The notes: generated from the letters alone by a model not told the origin. A stretch of 7,383 nt of DNA from CAYJPA01 sp964371945 (GCA_964371945.1 CAYJPA010000138.1:1-7383), one strand, 5' to 3'; shown: positions 1 through 5,955, counted from the first letter of the stretch. Translations and numbers: made by a program.

Positions 1-55
1 GGACACGCTCGCGGACGGCCTGATTGCGCTCAATCGCGGCCGGATGAGTGGCTAG
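1..55 (+). CDS. Possible C-terminal end of an upstream gene (partial)
   Basis: The reading frame starting at position 2 runs open from the window edge to a TAG at 53-55 and encodes about 17 residues (DTLADGLIALNRGRMSG). Most of its codons end in G or C, as in the coding regions nearby, which favours a real gene end over chance. Another frame stays open to a TGA at 121-123 and cannot be excluded. The fragment is too short to assign to a family. If real, the gene is in the same direction as the SDR that follows, 140 nt upstream of that SDR's start. Confidence 0.35.
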   Translation, partial: DTLADGLIALNRGRMSG

Positions 56-184
56 CAGCCACCAGAACCGCTGAAGAGATTCCCGACTTCGTTCTCGACT
101 CCCTGAAATACCTACCGAATCTGTGATGAGATGTTTGAAGAGCGCGAAAACGCGTTACTCCACAGATTTGCGTAGATTCGGAAC

Positions 185-189
185 AGGGA
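185..189 (+). promoter_or_regulatory. Ribosome binding site deciding the start of the first SDR
   Basis: AGGGA at 185-189 lies 6 nt before the ATG at 196 but only 3 nt before the overlapping in-frame GTG at 193. The spacing favours ATG 196 as the start. I saw no convincing -35/-10 pair or terminator in the 137-nt spacer 56-192. Confidence 0.55.
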
Positions 190-195
190 ATCGTG

Positions 196-963
196 ATGAA
201 CAAACGGTTTGAAGGCAATTCAGTTCTCGTAACCGGCGCGGCAAACGGGTTGGGACTCGGGGTTGCGCGGCGATTCGTGACGGAGGGTGCTCGTGTCTGG
301 CTGGCAGATATCGATCCCAAGGTCAGCGATGTCGCCACAGAAATCGGGGCAGAAGCGGGCGTCATTTGCGATGTCAGCCTTTCTGCAGACGTGGATGGAG
401 TTGTCGCCTCGATCCTCGAAACAACCGGGCAACTGGATGTCGCGGTCGCGAATGCCGGAATCGGCGGCGGCGCGCCTCTCATCGATCTGGTGGACGAGTT
501 GATCCGGCGCATCCTGGCGGTCAATCTGGAGAGCGTCTTTTTCACATGTCGTGCGGCCGCTCGTGCCATGCTCCCGCGGCGCTCCGGGTCGATCATTACC
601 GTCGGATCGGTCTTCGGACAGGACACCCCCGCCGGTTCGAGTGTGTACGGAGCGGCGAAGGCCGGTGTGGTTGCGCTCACGCATTCTCTCGCGCGGGAGC
701 TCGCGGCCGACAACATCCGGGTGAACTGCATCAGCCCCGGACACATGGGCACGGAGCTTTACTGGAGCGCACTGCACCGCCGCGCGGCTGCAACCGGCCG
801 GCCGTTCGAGGAAATGGTGGAGCGCGAGCGATCGCAGGTGCCGCTGGACCGGTTTGGCACTGGTGAGGATGTGGCGGGACTGGTGGTCTTCCTGGCGTCA
901 AACGATGCCGCGTACCTGACCGGTCAGACAATCAATATCGACGGTGGGCTGCAACCCCGGTAA
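196..963 (+). CDS. SDR family NAD(P)-dependent oxidoreductase
   Basis: This is a complete 255-residue classical short-chain dehydrogenase/reductase, a cytoplasmic Rossmann-fold enzyme that oxidises or reduces a hydroxyl/carbonyl group. Visible motifs: the cofactor glycine motif TGAANGLG at 13-20; an acidic residue at the end of beta-2 (D38), which in this family usually indicates NAD(H) over NADP(H); ANAG at 85-88, a variant of the usual NNAG; and a complete catalytic tetrad N110, S138, Y151, K155 (YGAAK). The C-terminus has the usual LTGQTINIDGG segment. Length is normal for the family, which resembles FabG and sugar/polyol dehydrogenases, but the substrate cannot be read from the sequence. 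It is the only complete plus-strand gene in the window and converges on the heliorhodopsin. Start taken as ATG 196 rather than GTG 193 because of the ribosome binding site spacing. Confidence 0.93.
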   Translation: MNKRFEGNSVLVTGAANGLGLGVARRFVTEGARVWLADIDPKVSDVATEIGAEAGVICDVSLSADVDGVVASILETTGQLDVAVANAGIGGGAPLIDLVDELIRRILAVNLESVFFTCRAAARAMLPRRSGSIITVGSVFGQDTPAGSSVYGAAKAGVVALTHSLARELAADNIRVNCISPGHMGTELYWSALHRRAAATGRPFEEMVERERSQVPLDRFGTGEDVAGLVVFLASNDAAYLTGQTINIDGGLQPR

Positions 964-1067
964 GGAATCCGCCGATGCAGGCAGGTCTGCCATCCCGCGA
1001 GGCGCATTGGCGGTTGGATCGCCGGCCGGAAGCAGGGACTCGATCTCTAAATTGAACGTGATTCCGT
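964..1067. other. Convergent spacer between SDR and heliorhodopsin
   Basis: This is a 104-nt gap between two converging stop codons. Only very short dyads are visible (for example around 980-992, where the loop would be too tight). I found no stem followed by a T-run on either strand, so no bidirectional terminator can be called. Confidence 0.6.
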
Positions 1068-1886
1068 TCAGTCGATCAGCGTATTGGCGAAGATCTGCCA
1101 GGCGAGCGCGGTTTTCGCGATCGCGCTCAAGGCGATATAGGCTCGTTCGCCGTAGATGTAATTGCGCCAGCGGCCGACCTGCTTGTACTGCAGCACCATG
1201 TTCACCGCAAAGCTGTTGAAGAGGAGAAAGAGCGAAAAGATGATGCCGTAGACGAAGGCCGGAATCCCGGCGCCTTCCGCGCGTCTCTCCGAACCGACGA
1301 CTTGATACGCGATCACGATCCAGGGGACGGCGCCGGCGACACAGCCAAACAAGAATGGAGTCCAGTTCACCCTGGAGCGATCGGGATTGAAGATCTCCGT
1401 CACCATTCCAAAGAAAATCATCGCGGCATTGACCCCGAAAATGGCGATCACCGCACCGATGTCGCTGACCCCGGTGACCATCGCAATGAGCACGATCATG
1501 ATCGAGGCGCTGATCGAATACTCCCACCAGCGGGCGTAATTGATGCGGCGGGCGAGATTGTCACGATACCAGGGCCACACTCCGGGCGCGGCCATCAAGA
1601 GATGGTCGAGCGACGCCAGCAGGAGAAAGACGCCGACCACCGGACCGATCGGCACATTCCAGATCGTCTCTCGCGTGGTGAAATCGGAACCTGGAGGTCC
1701 GCCGAGAAACGAGGCGGTGATCGGCAACGTGAAGCTGTTGCTCAAGGCAAAGATGGCGATAGCCTGCGCCAGGTGAACAAGGCCAATCACGAGATTCGCG
1801 CCCCTCAAATTCGATGGCACGCGTACTTCGGAACCTTCTTGCGGCCGGGCCGATGCCTGCAAAGAATCCGTGTGCGAGATGTCCAA
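1068..1886 (-). CDS. Heliorhodopsin
   Basis: A 272-residue, seven-helix retinal protein of the heliorhodopsin family, distinct from type-1 rhodopsins. Family members are light sensors with slow photocycles and inverted topology (N-terminus inside). Helices are roughly at 29-49, 78-101, 113-136, 140-163, 176-196, 207-234 and 245-269, with a long first loop (50-77). The retinal lysine is K258 in helix 7 (ALSAIAK). The Schiff-base counterion is E122 in helix 3 (ARWWEYSISAS), with R119 just before it. H38 and H95 fit the conserved inner-pocket histidines. Compared from memory with the type member 48C12 (H23, H80, E107, K241), the offsets are a constant 15, then 17 in helix 7. The N-terminus is about 15 residues longer than in 48C12. 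The start is TTG at 1886, supported by a strong Shine-Dalgarno. No carotenoid-cleaving oxygenase for retinal synthesis is in the window. The gene could be cotranscribed with the upstream operon, but the 276-nt gap makes its own promoter more likely. Confidence 0.97.
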   Translation of the reverse strand: MDISHTDSLQASARPQEGSEVRVPSNLRGANLVIGLVHLAQAIAIFALSNSFTLPITASFLGGPPGSDFTTRETIWNVPIGPVVGVFLLLASLDHLLMAAPGVWPWYRDNLARRINYARWWEYSISASIMIVLIAMVTGVSDIGAVIAIFGVNAAMIFFGMVTEIFNPDRSRVNWTPFLFGCVAGAVPWIVIAYQVVGSERRAEGAGIPAFVYGIIFSLFLLFNSFAVNMVLQYKQVGRWRNYIYGERAYIALSAIAKTALAWQIFANTLID

Positions 1887-1892
1887 GGTGCA

Positions 1893-1900
1893 CTCCTTCC
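1893..1900 (-). promoter_or_regulatory. Strong ribosome binding site for the TTG start of heliorhodopsin
   Basis: On the minus strand GGAAGGAG ends 6 nt before the TTG at 1886-1884. This near-ideal Shine-Dalgarno fixes a rare TTG start. The next in-frame Met lies far inside the transmembrane region, so no later start is plausible. Confidence 0.85.
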
Positions 1901-1980
1901 GAGAAACCCGCGTTCAGACATGTTCTCAAGATCGGAAGAGAAGGTCCAAGTCCGAACTCATCCGGCAAAACAAGGTAGCC

Positions 1981-2023
1981 CCGCGGACAGCTTAACATGA
2001 GCTCTTAAGATGGGTCCGCGGAC
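1981..2023 (-). promoter_or_regulatory. Nested inverted repeat upstream of heliorhodopsin (possible operator or leader structure)
   Basis: An outer dyad pairs CCGCGGAC (1981-1988) with GTCCGCGG (2014-2021). An inner dyad pairs CTTAA (1991-1995) with TTAAG (2005-2009). The right outer copy is also part of the perfect 10-bp palindrome GTCCGCGGAC (2014-2023). The structure lies 95 to 137 nt before the heliorhodopsin start in the 276-nt non-coding gap 1887-2162. A T-rich stretch (TTGTTTTG on the minus strand) follows it at a distance of several bases, so it is not a textbook terminator. It could bind a regulator or fold in RNA; the role is inferred. No convincing promoter hexamers were identified in the gap. 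Confidence 0.4.
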
Positions 2024-2162
2024 GAATGATGCAAGAATTTTGCCCCGGCGCGAGGTCCGTACAACGCAATGACAGCCGTGCCCGGCGCTCACGGAAAAAC
2101 GCAAGGCCACGGGGATCGAGTCGAGTCGCCGGACAATGCGAGGCGAGGCAGCTTCGAGGCTT

Positions 2163-2810
2163 TCAGTGCGTCGCCGGCGGAGTGTAGTAGTTGGCGTATT
2201 GCCAGGTGGTGTCGGCGAGTAATTGTTCGCCGGTCATGCCGTGGCGGTTGAAGCGGTTCGGATCGAGCAGGCTCATGTCGAACGGCGGTTCGCCGCCGAC
2301 GATCCACTCAGCGATCACGCGGCCGATGGCGGAGGAGAGCGAGAAGCCGCTGCCATTGCAGCCGGTCGCGACCCAGAAGCCACGAACCTGATCCGAGGGA
2401 CCCGCCATGAGCCGGCCATCGGCGGTCATGGTGAAAAGTCCGGCCCGCTCTTCCTGCGCCGACGCGCCGTCGAGCGCGGCGATCTCCGATTTCATGGTGT
2501 TGACGAAGCGATCGGTGGCGCGAGGATCGGTCGGGACGCGATCGATCGTGAAGCCCGGTTCGGCCGCGGGGTTCATCGCCATCGGATCCTGCTCGAAGCC
2601 GGACACGATCTCCCTCGCCAGGCGCGACAGCCGGGTTTTGGTTTCTCTCGCCTGGATGCTTTTGAGGAGCCCCGCGGCTTTCGGCGACACCTGAGCTCCA
2701 GGCTCGTATTGGTCGATCAGGACCACCTCGCCCGCGCCGAGTCGCGTCAAGTGATAGGCCGCGCTGAACCCCAACGCTCCGGCTCCGATGACGACCGCGT
2801 CAGCATGCAT
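2163..2810 (-). CDS. FAD-dependent oxidoreductase, DAO family, internally shortened
   Basis: This 215-residue protein has the two ends of a DAO-superfamily flavoenzyme (sarcosine oxidase/dimethylglycine dehydrogenase type) but not the middle. Residues 4-34 form the N-terminal FAD-binding beta-alpha-beta unit (VVIGAGALG at 7-14, acidic D33 after beta-2). Residues 124-174 form the C-terminal FAD-contacting part (GLFTMTADGRLMAGP, then GFWVATGCNGSGFSLS), followed by a typical PNRF tail. Full-length relatives are about 370-400 residues; comparison from memory suggests about 200 residues are missing near residues 71-75 with the frame kept. It is therefore probably inactive or altered as an enzyme. 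The start chosen is ATG 2810, because GGAG lies 6 nt upstream; a TTG at 2843 would extend the protein into repeat DNA. It follows the second SDR by 150 nt and may end the transporter operon. Confidence 0.75.
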   Translation of the reverse strand: MHADAVVIGAGALGFSAAYHLTRLGAGEVVLIDQYEPGAQVSPKAAGLLKSIQARETKTRLSRLAREIVSGFEQDPMAMNPAAEPGFTIDRVPTDPRATDRFVNTMKSEIAALDGASAQEERAGLFTMTADGRLMAGPSDQVRGFWVATGCNGSGFSLSSAIGRVIAEWIVGGEPPFDMSLLDPNRFNRHGMTGEQLLADTTWQYANYYTPPATH

Positions 2811-2813
2811 GCG

Positions 2814-2848
2814 TAGCTCCAAGCCGCAAGCTTCAAGCTTCAAGCTCC
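2814..2848. repeat. Left array of 7-nt repeats (inverted relative to 2917-2965)
   Basis: Five consecutive heptads, consensus AAGCTTC/AAGCTCC on the plus strand. Read on the minus strand they match the right array: aligned to 2922-2956 the two arms agree at 31 of 35 positions, by hand count. The last heptad on the minus strand contains GGAG (2820-2817), which acts as the ribosome binding site of the FAD gene starting at 2810. Confidence 0.85.
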
Positions 2849-2916
2849 TTCTGAGACCGAATCAGTTCCTCAATTATCAACGAACGCAGCGGAAGCCATT
2901 CATCGAGCTGCCGCCT
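2849..2916. other. Unique core between inverted heptad arrays
   Basis: This non-repetitive segment separates the two arrays. On the minus strand, the frame running from 2916 to the TGA at 2833-2835 encodes an amphipathic-looking peptide containing DEWLPLRSLIIEELIRSQ, but no start codon or ribosome binding site is visible, so no gene is called. It may be a gene remnant or simply the loop of a long hairpin. Confidence 0.4.
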
Positions 2917-2965
2917 GGCTTGAAGCTTGGAGCTTGGAGCTTGCGGCTTGGAGCTTGGAGCTAGC
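2917..2965. repeat. Right array of 7-nt repeats
   Basis: Seven consecutive heptads with consensus RGCTTGR on the plus strand. The last, degenerate copy (AGCTAGC, 2959-2965) overlaps the TAG stop (2961-2963) of the second SDR, so the array begins at the very end of that gene. Together with the left array it makes a long inverted repeat filling most of the 150-nt spacer 2811-2960. Confidence 0.88.
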
Positions 2966-3740
2966 CTTGCAGATCGCGATTCAGGCGATACGAGCCGACC
3001 GTGAGTCCCCCGTCGACCGGCAAGGTGACGCCGGTGATCCAGGCGGCATCGTCGGAGCACAGGAAGAGCGCGGCTTTGGCCACGTCCTCCGGTTCGCCCA
3101 CGCGACCAAGCGGATACCACTTCGCGACCTTCTCGAAAACCTCGGGGTCTCGCTGGACGCGGGCGCCCCAAATCGGAGTGCGAATCGTGCCCGGTGCGAT
3201 GCAGTTGACTCTGATCCCTTTGTCGCCGAAGTGGATCGCCATATTCGCGGTCAGATTGATCATGCCCGCCTTGGCGGCGCTGTACGCTGCCTCGCCGACG
3301 GCCATCAGCCCATTGACCGAAGCGATATTGAGAATCACGCCTCTGCCTCGCTCGATCATGTCCGGAAGTACCGAACGCGAGCAGAGATAAACGCTCTTGA
3401 GCACCACATCGAGATTCAGATCCCACGCGGCTTCGTCGAAATCGAGCACGGTATCGCCCACGGAGAGACCCGCATTGTTGACGAGAATGTCGACCCGGGC
3501 GAAGGCGTTCGTCGCCGCCACCGCCATCGCGGAAACGTCAGCCGCTTTACTGACGTCGGCGGCAACGCCAATTGCGCGGCCACCGGATGACTTGATGAGA
3601 TCGGCGGTCTCAATAGCTCGTTCGGGGACGAGGTCGGCGGCGACGATCGTCGCTCCTTCGGCCGCGAATTGGAGCGCGATCGCCCGGCCGATGCCGGACC
3701 CGCCGCCGGTAACAATCACAACTTGATCGGCGAGACGCAT
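2961..3740 (-). CDS. SDR family oxidoreductase with altered tetrad Asn
   Basis: A 259-residue classical short-chain dehydrogenase/reductase, cytoplasmic, Rossmann fold. It shows TGGGSGIG at 11-18, D36 after beta-2 (suggesting NAD(H)), NNAG at 88-91, catalytic S141, and Y153 with K157 (YSAAK), plus the C-terminal ITGVTLPVDGG segment. The position of the usual tetrad asparagine is Val113 (DVVLKS where relatives have DVNLKG); the codon at 3404-3402 is GTG. Activity is still possible, since this Asn mainly holds a helix kink and a proton-relay water. The start is ATG 3740, with GGAGGA 3 nt upstream; earlier in-frame ATG 3764 and TTG 3803 lack such support, and the latter falls in a hairpin. It lies downstream of the importer on the same strand, so a role in catabolism of the imported compound is plausible but unproven. 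The substrate is unknown. Confidence 0.92.
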   Translation of the reverse strand: MRLADQVVIVTGGGSGIGRAIALQFAAEGATIVAADLVPERAIETADLIKSSGGRAIGVAADVSKAADVSAMAVAATNAFARVDILVNNAGLSVGDTVLDFDEAAWDLNLDVVLKSVYLCSRSVLPDMIERGRGVILNIASVNGLMAVGEAAYSAAKAGMINLTANMAIHFGDKGIRVNCIAPGTIRTPIWGARVQRDPEVFEKVAKWYPLGRVGEPEDVAKAALFLCSDDAAWITGVTLPVDGGLTVGSYRLNRDLQG

Positions 3741-3802
3741 GGGTCCTCCGTTGGCAATTGTCATGTACCGGACTAGGACTGACGACTGCAGACTCACAAG
3801 CA

Positions 3803-3843
3803 ATCACGGCGGAGGGTTCAGGTGGGAACCCAGCCGCCGTGAT
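3803..3843 (-). terminator. Two-part hairpin after the permease gene (possible weak terminator or processing site)
   Basis: ATCACGGCGG (3803-3812) pairs perfectly with CCGCCGTGAT (3834-3843). Inside it GGGTTC (3814-3819) pairs with GAACCC (3826-3831) around a 6-nt loop. It starts 51 nt after the MalG-type stop codon in the 154-nt gap before the second SDR. The bases after the stem on the minus strand are TGCTTGTGAG, not a T-run, so full intrinsic termination is doubtful. Partial termination or transcript-end protection is more likely. Confidence 0.5.
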
Positions 3844-3894
3844 ACACCCGGGTAGTCAGTCGTTCACGTCAATCCACCACGAGCACAAGGATGC

Positions 3895-4818
3895 CTATCC
3901 TTTGAGCGCTCCCTCCTGGAGCCCCTTCATATACCAGCGCTGAGCAACTGCAAAGGTGATGAGAGCTGGCAAAATGGCCACAATGTAGAGCGCCGCCATA
4001 CGGGGCCACAGCAATGCGCCGACGCCTCCCGACGCTTGCCCCAGAAACACCGACAGCGTGCGCTGGTCCTGGTCATTCATGAGCGTAGCGGCAAGCAAGA
4101 ACTCTCCCCAGGCCGCAACAAAGTTAACGATGATCACCACCACCACACCGTTTCGAACGATTGGAAGCATGATGCCGATCAGCGTTCGAAATGAGCTTGC
4201 ACCGTCGATCCGCGACGAATCGACCAACTCAGTCGGCACCGACTGAAAGACGCCGCGCATGATGAACGCCGAGAGCGCTACCGTCAGCGCGGTGTACGGA
4301 AGCATCAAGCTCCATGTTTTGTTGATGAGCCCAAGCGAATCCTGGATATTGTAAATACCGATAATCGCCGTGACCTGGGTAGGGAAGAATAACGAGGCCA
4401 CTAACAGGGCCATAATGACTCGGCTTCCGGGCGTTTTGAGATGAACCAGCGCGTATCCGGCAAGCACCGCGGTGATCGTGGATGCCACTACCGTCAGTGA
4501 TGTCACCAGTACACTGTTTTTGAACACGGTCCATACAGGACCGACCGCACGTGGTTTTGATAGCACGAAACGATAATGAGTTTCGATCGGATCAACCCAG
4601 TTCTGCGGCCAGATGTACCGCTGCGTCCCATCTGGGAGCGATTTCATTGAGAGCACAATCACCCAAAGCAACGGCAAGATCACCCACAAGCAGAGGATGA
4701 TCAATACCGTGTGCCGGGCGACTGCAGACCACTTGATTCCTCGCCGGGGTTGCCATGGCTCCGCCAAAATCTGCGGGGCAGTCCTAACATTTCCCGTGCT
4801 CGCTTGCGTAGCGCTCAT
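3895..4818 (-). CDS. Carbohydrate ABC transporter permease, MalG type
   Basis: A 307-residue inner-membrane subunit forming one half of the transport channel of a CUT1-type sugar importer. Six helices are visible at about 37-59, 101-124, 134-155, 170-190, 224-246 and 274-296. The cytoplasmic EAA loop that docks on the ATPase is at about 194-219 (VPTELVDSSRIDGASS through MLP), with the invariant glycine at G206. The C-terminus, QRWYMKGLQEGALKG, is typical of this family. The gene begins 33 nt after the MalF-type stop, with AAGGA 7 nt upstream of ATG 4818, so translation as part of one transcript is near certain. The substrate class (sugar, polyol or glycerophosphate-like) is inferred from the family and is not specific. 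The gene has visibly lower GC than the two SDR genes. Confidence 0.95.
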   Translation of the reverse strand: MSATQASTGNVRTAPQILAEPWQPRRGIKWSAVARHTVLIILCLWVILPLLWVIVLSMKSLPDGTQRYIWPQNWVDPIETHYRFVLSKPRAVGPVWTVFKNSVLVTSLTVVASTITAVLAGYALVHLKTPGSRVIMALLVASLFFPTQVTAIIGIYNIQDSLGLINKTWSLMLPYTALTVALSAFIMRGVFQSVPTELVDSSRIDGASSFRTLIGIMLPIVRNGVVVVIIVNFVAAWGEFLLAATLMNDQDQRTLSVFLGQASGGVGALLWPRMAALYIVAILPALITFAVAQRWYMKGLQEGALKG

Positions 4819-4851
4819 TTTGTCGTCCTTGTCGCGTCCAAGTGGTTCCGG

Positions 4852-5817
4852 TTAGTCTCGCGACCGGAAGAGATAAAACATTCCCGCGACGGTGATCAGC
4901 ATAAAGAGCGCCCCGAGCCAGCCGATCGATGCCGCGAGTCCCCGGAATTGGACGCCGCCGCCGAACGCGGTGTCGTACATATAAACCGTCCACGAGTAGG
5001 TTGGCTTCGTGCGATCATACCCCCCCATGATAATGTACTCGGTGATGACCGCCATCGCGCTGCCAAAACGAACTACCATGAGTACAAGTATGATCGGCAA
5101 TAATCGCCAAACCGTTACACCCCAGAACATTCTCCATTCGTTGGCTCCGTCAACCCGAGCGGCATCGAACAGGTCGCGCGGTATTGTTGCAAGGCCCGCC
5201 AGGAAGAACATTGTGTGGTATCCAAGGCCCCACCACCATTCCATAAATGCGATCGAAAAGTAGACCAGACGGTCATCATTCATCCATTGTGGTTGCGTCG
5301 TGAGATTGAAGAGGTGGAGTTTATCAACCAGGATGAAATTAATCGGACCGATGTAATTGTTGTACATCCAGGTCCAAAGTACGAAGATGAGAGGCGCCGG
5401 AATCATTGAGGGAATGAGCAGAATGATCCGATAAATAGTGGCAACCTTATTGTGAATCACGCGATCTATCAGCACTGCGGCTACCATCGGGATGAAGATC
5501 ATCCCGGGTAAAAAGATGACCGTGAATGTAAACGCTCGCACGATGCCTTTCCAGAACAGTCGATCGTGTAAAATTTGATTGTAATTTTGGAACCAAATCC
5601 AATTTGGGGCTGCGGTGTCAAGGAACTTGTCGTCTGTGAAACTCACCCTTAATGCATCATAGATCGGAAGAATCTGCCATCCCACGAAAAAGAAGATCGC
5701 TGGCACTAGGTAAGGATAGGTTCGAAGAACCGTCAGCACAGTGTTCATCGAACTGGAACGCGCCTGTTGGATAGAATCCGCGTAGGTTGCCTTTGCTGGC
5801 ATTTCAGCCTGCGTCAT
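4852..5817 (-). CDS. Carbohydrate ABC transporter permease, MalF/UgpA type
   Basis: A 321-residue inner-membrane permease, partner of the MalG-type protein downstream. Helices lie at about 36-56, 93-117, 128-150, 186-209, 242-264 and 297-316. The EAA loop is at 215-241 (DLFDAARVDGANEW, ending RLLP), with the conserved glycine at G224. Only six helices are present, without the two extra N-terminal helices and large P2 loop of E. coli MalF, which is normal for this family outside enterobacteria. The start is ATG 5817, with GAGGGG 6 nt upstream; an in-frame GTG at 5835 would add six residues and has no good site. No ATPase gene accompanies the permeases, which is common where one multitasking MsmX/UgpC-type ATPase serves several importers. 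Parts of the gene are AT-rich (about 45% GC across 5581-5640, counted by hand). Confidence 0.95.
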   Translation of the reverse strand: MTQAEMPAKATYADSIQQARSSSMNTVLTVLRTYPYLVPAIFFFVGWQILPIYDALRVSFTDDKFLDTAAPNWIWFQNYNQILHDRLFWKGIVRAFTFTVIFLPGMIFIPMVAAVLIDRVIHNKVATIYRIILLIPSMIPAPLIFVLWTWMYNNYIGPINFILVDKLHLFNLTTQPQWMNDDRLVYFSIAFMEWWWGLGYHTMFFLAGLATIPRDLFDAARVDGANEWRMFWGVTVWRLLPIILVLMVVRFGSAMAVITEYIIMGGYDRTKPTYSWTVYMYDTAFGGGVQFRGLAASIGWLGALFMLITVAGMFYLFRSRD

Positions 5818-5910
5818 GAGCTGCCCCTCTTGCACTTCGAACTTCGAGTCAATCTTGACAGATCCGTCGATCAGCTGAACATTGCGAACTTGGCGCGCCC
5901 GCGATCCTCA

Positions 5911-5955
5911 GGCAGGGCTGAGGCCCCGAGACTGCTTCGGTCTCGGGGCTCTGCC
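5911..5955 (-). other. Intercistronic hairpin between binding protein and permease genes
   Basis: GCCCCGAGAC (5923-5932) pairs perfectly with GTCTCGGGGC (5940-5949) around a 7-nt loop. GGCAG (5911-5915) can pair with CTGCC (5951-5955) beyond a bulge. It starts 22 nt after the binding protein's stop in a 154-nt spacer. No T-run follows on the minus strand. By analogy with the malE-malF spacer of enterobacteria, such a hairpin could protect the upstream mRNA so that more binding protein than permease is made. That role is inferred. Confidence 0.65.

Noticed and set aside
30..752. Long minus-strand open frame opposite the first SDR.
   Set aside because: It is low-complexity (Ser, Thr, Ala, Arg) and antisense to an SDR whose motifs are all intact.
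1929..1940. AGATCGGAAGAG matches the first 12 bases of a common sequencing adapter, in the gap upstream of heliorhodopsin.
   Set aside because: The match stops at base 12 and the next bases do not continue the adapter. A similar 10-base AGATCGGAAG occurs inside the permease gene at 5661-5670, so this is most likely chance, not contamination.
1302..2000. Long open frame on the plus strand opposite heliorhodopsin.
   Set aside because: It is rich in Arg, His, Asp and Gly with no recognisable domain and lies antisense to a clear membrane protein. It is an antisense shadow in GC-rich DNA.
2076..2094. CCGTG/CACGG hairpin next to a run of five A bases (five T on the minus strand), considered as a terminator for the FAD gene.
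   Set aside because: On the minus strand the T-run comes before the stem rather than after it, and on the plus strand the run is A. Neither orientation fits an intrinsic terminator.
2814..2965. Regular repeats resembling a CRISPR array.
   Set aside because: The units are contiguous 7-mers with no spacers between them, and the two arrays are inverted. There are no cas genes nearby.
2934..3590. Plus-strand open frame beginning in the heptad array (MELAAWSLEL).
   Set aside because: The start is a translation of the repeat, and the rest is antisense to the SDR with no family features.
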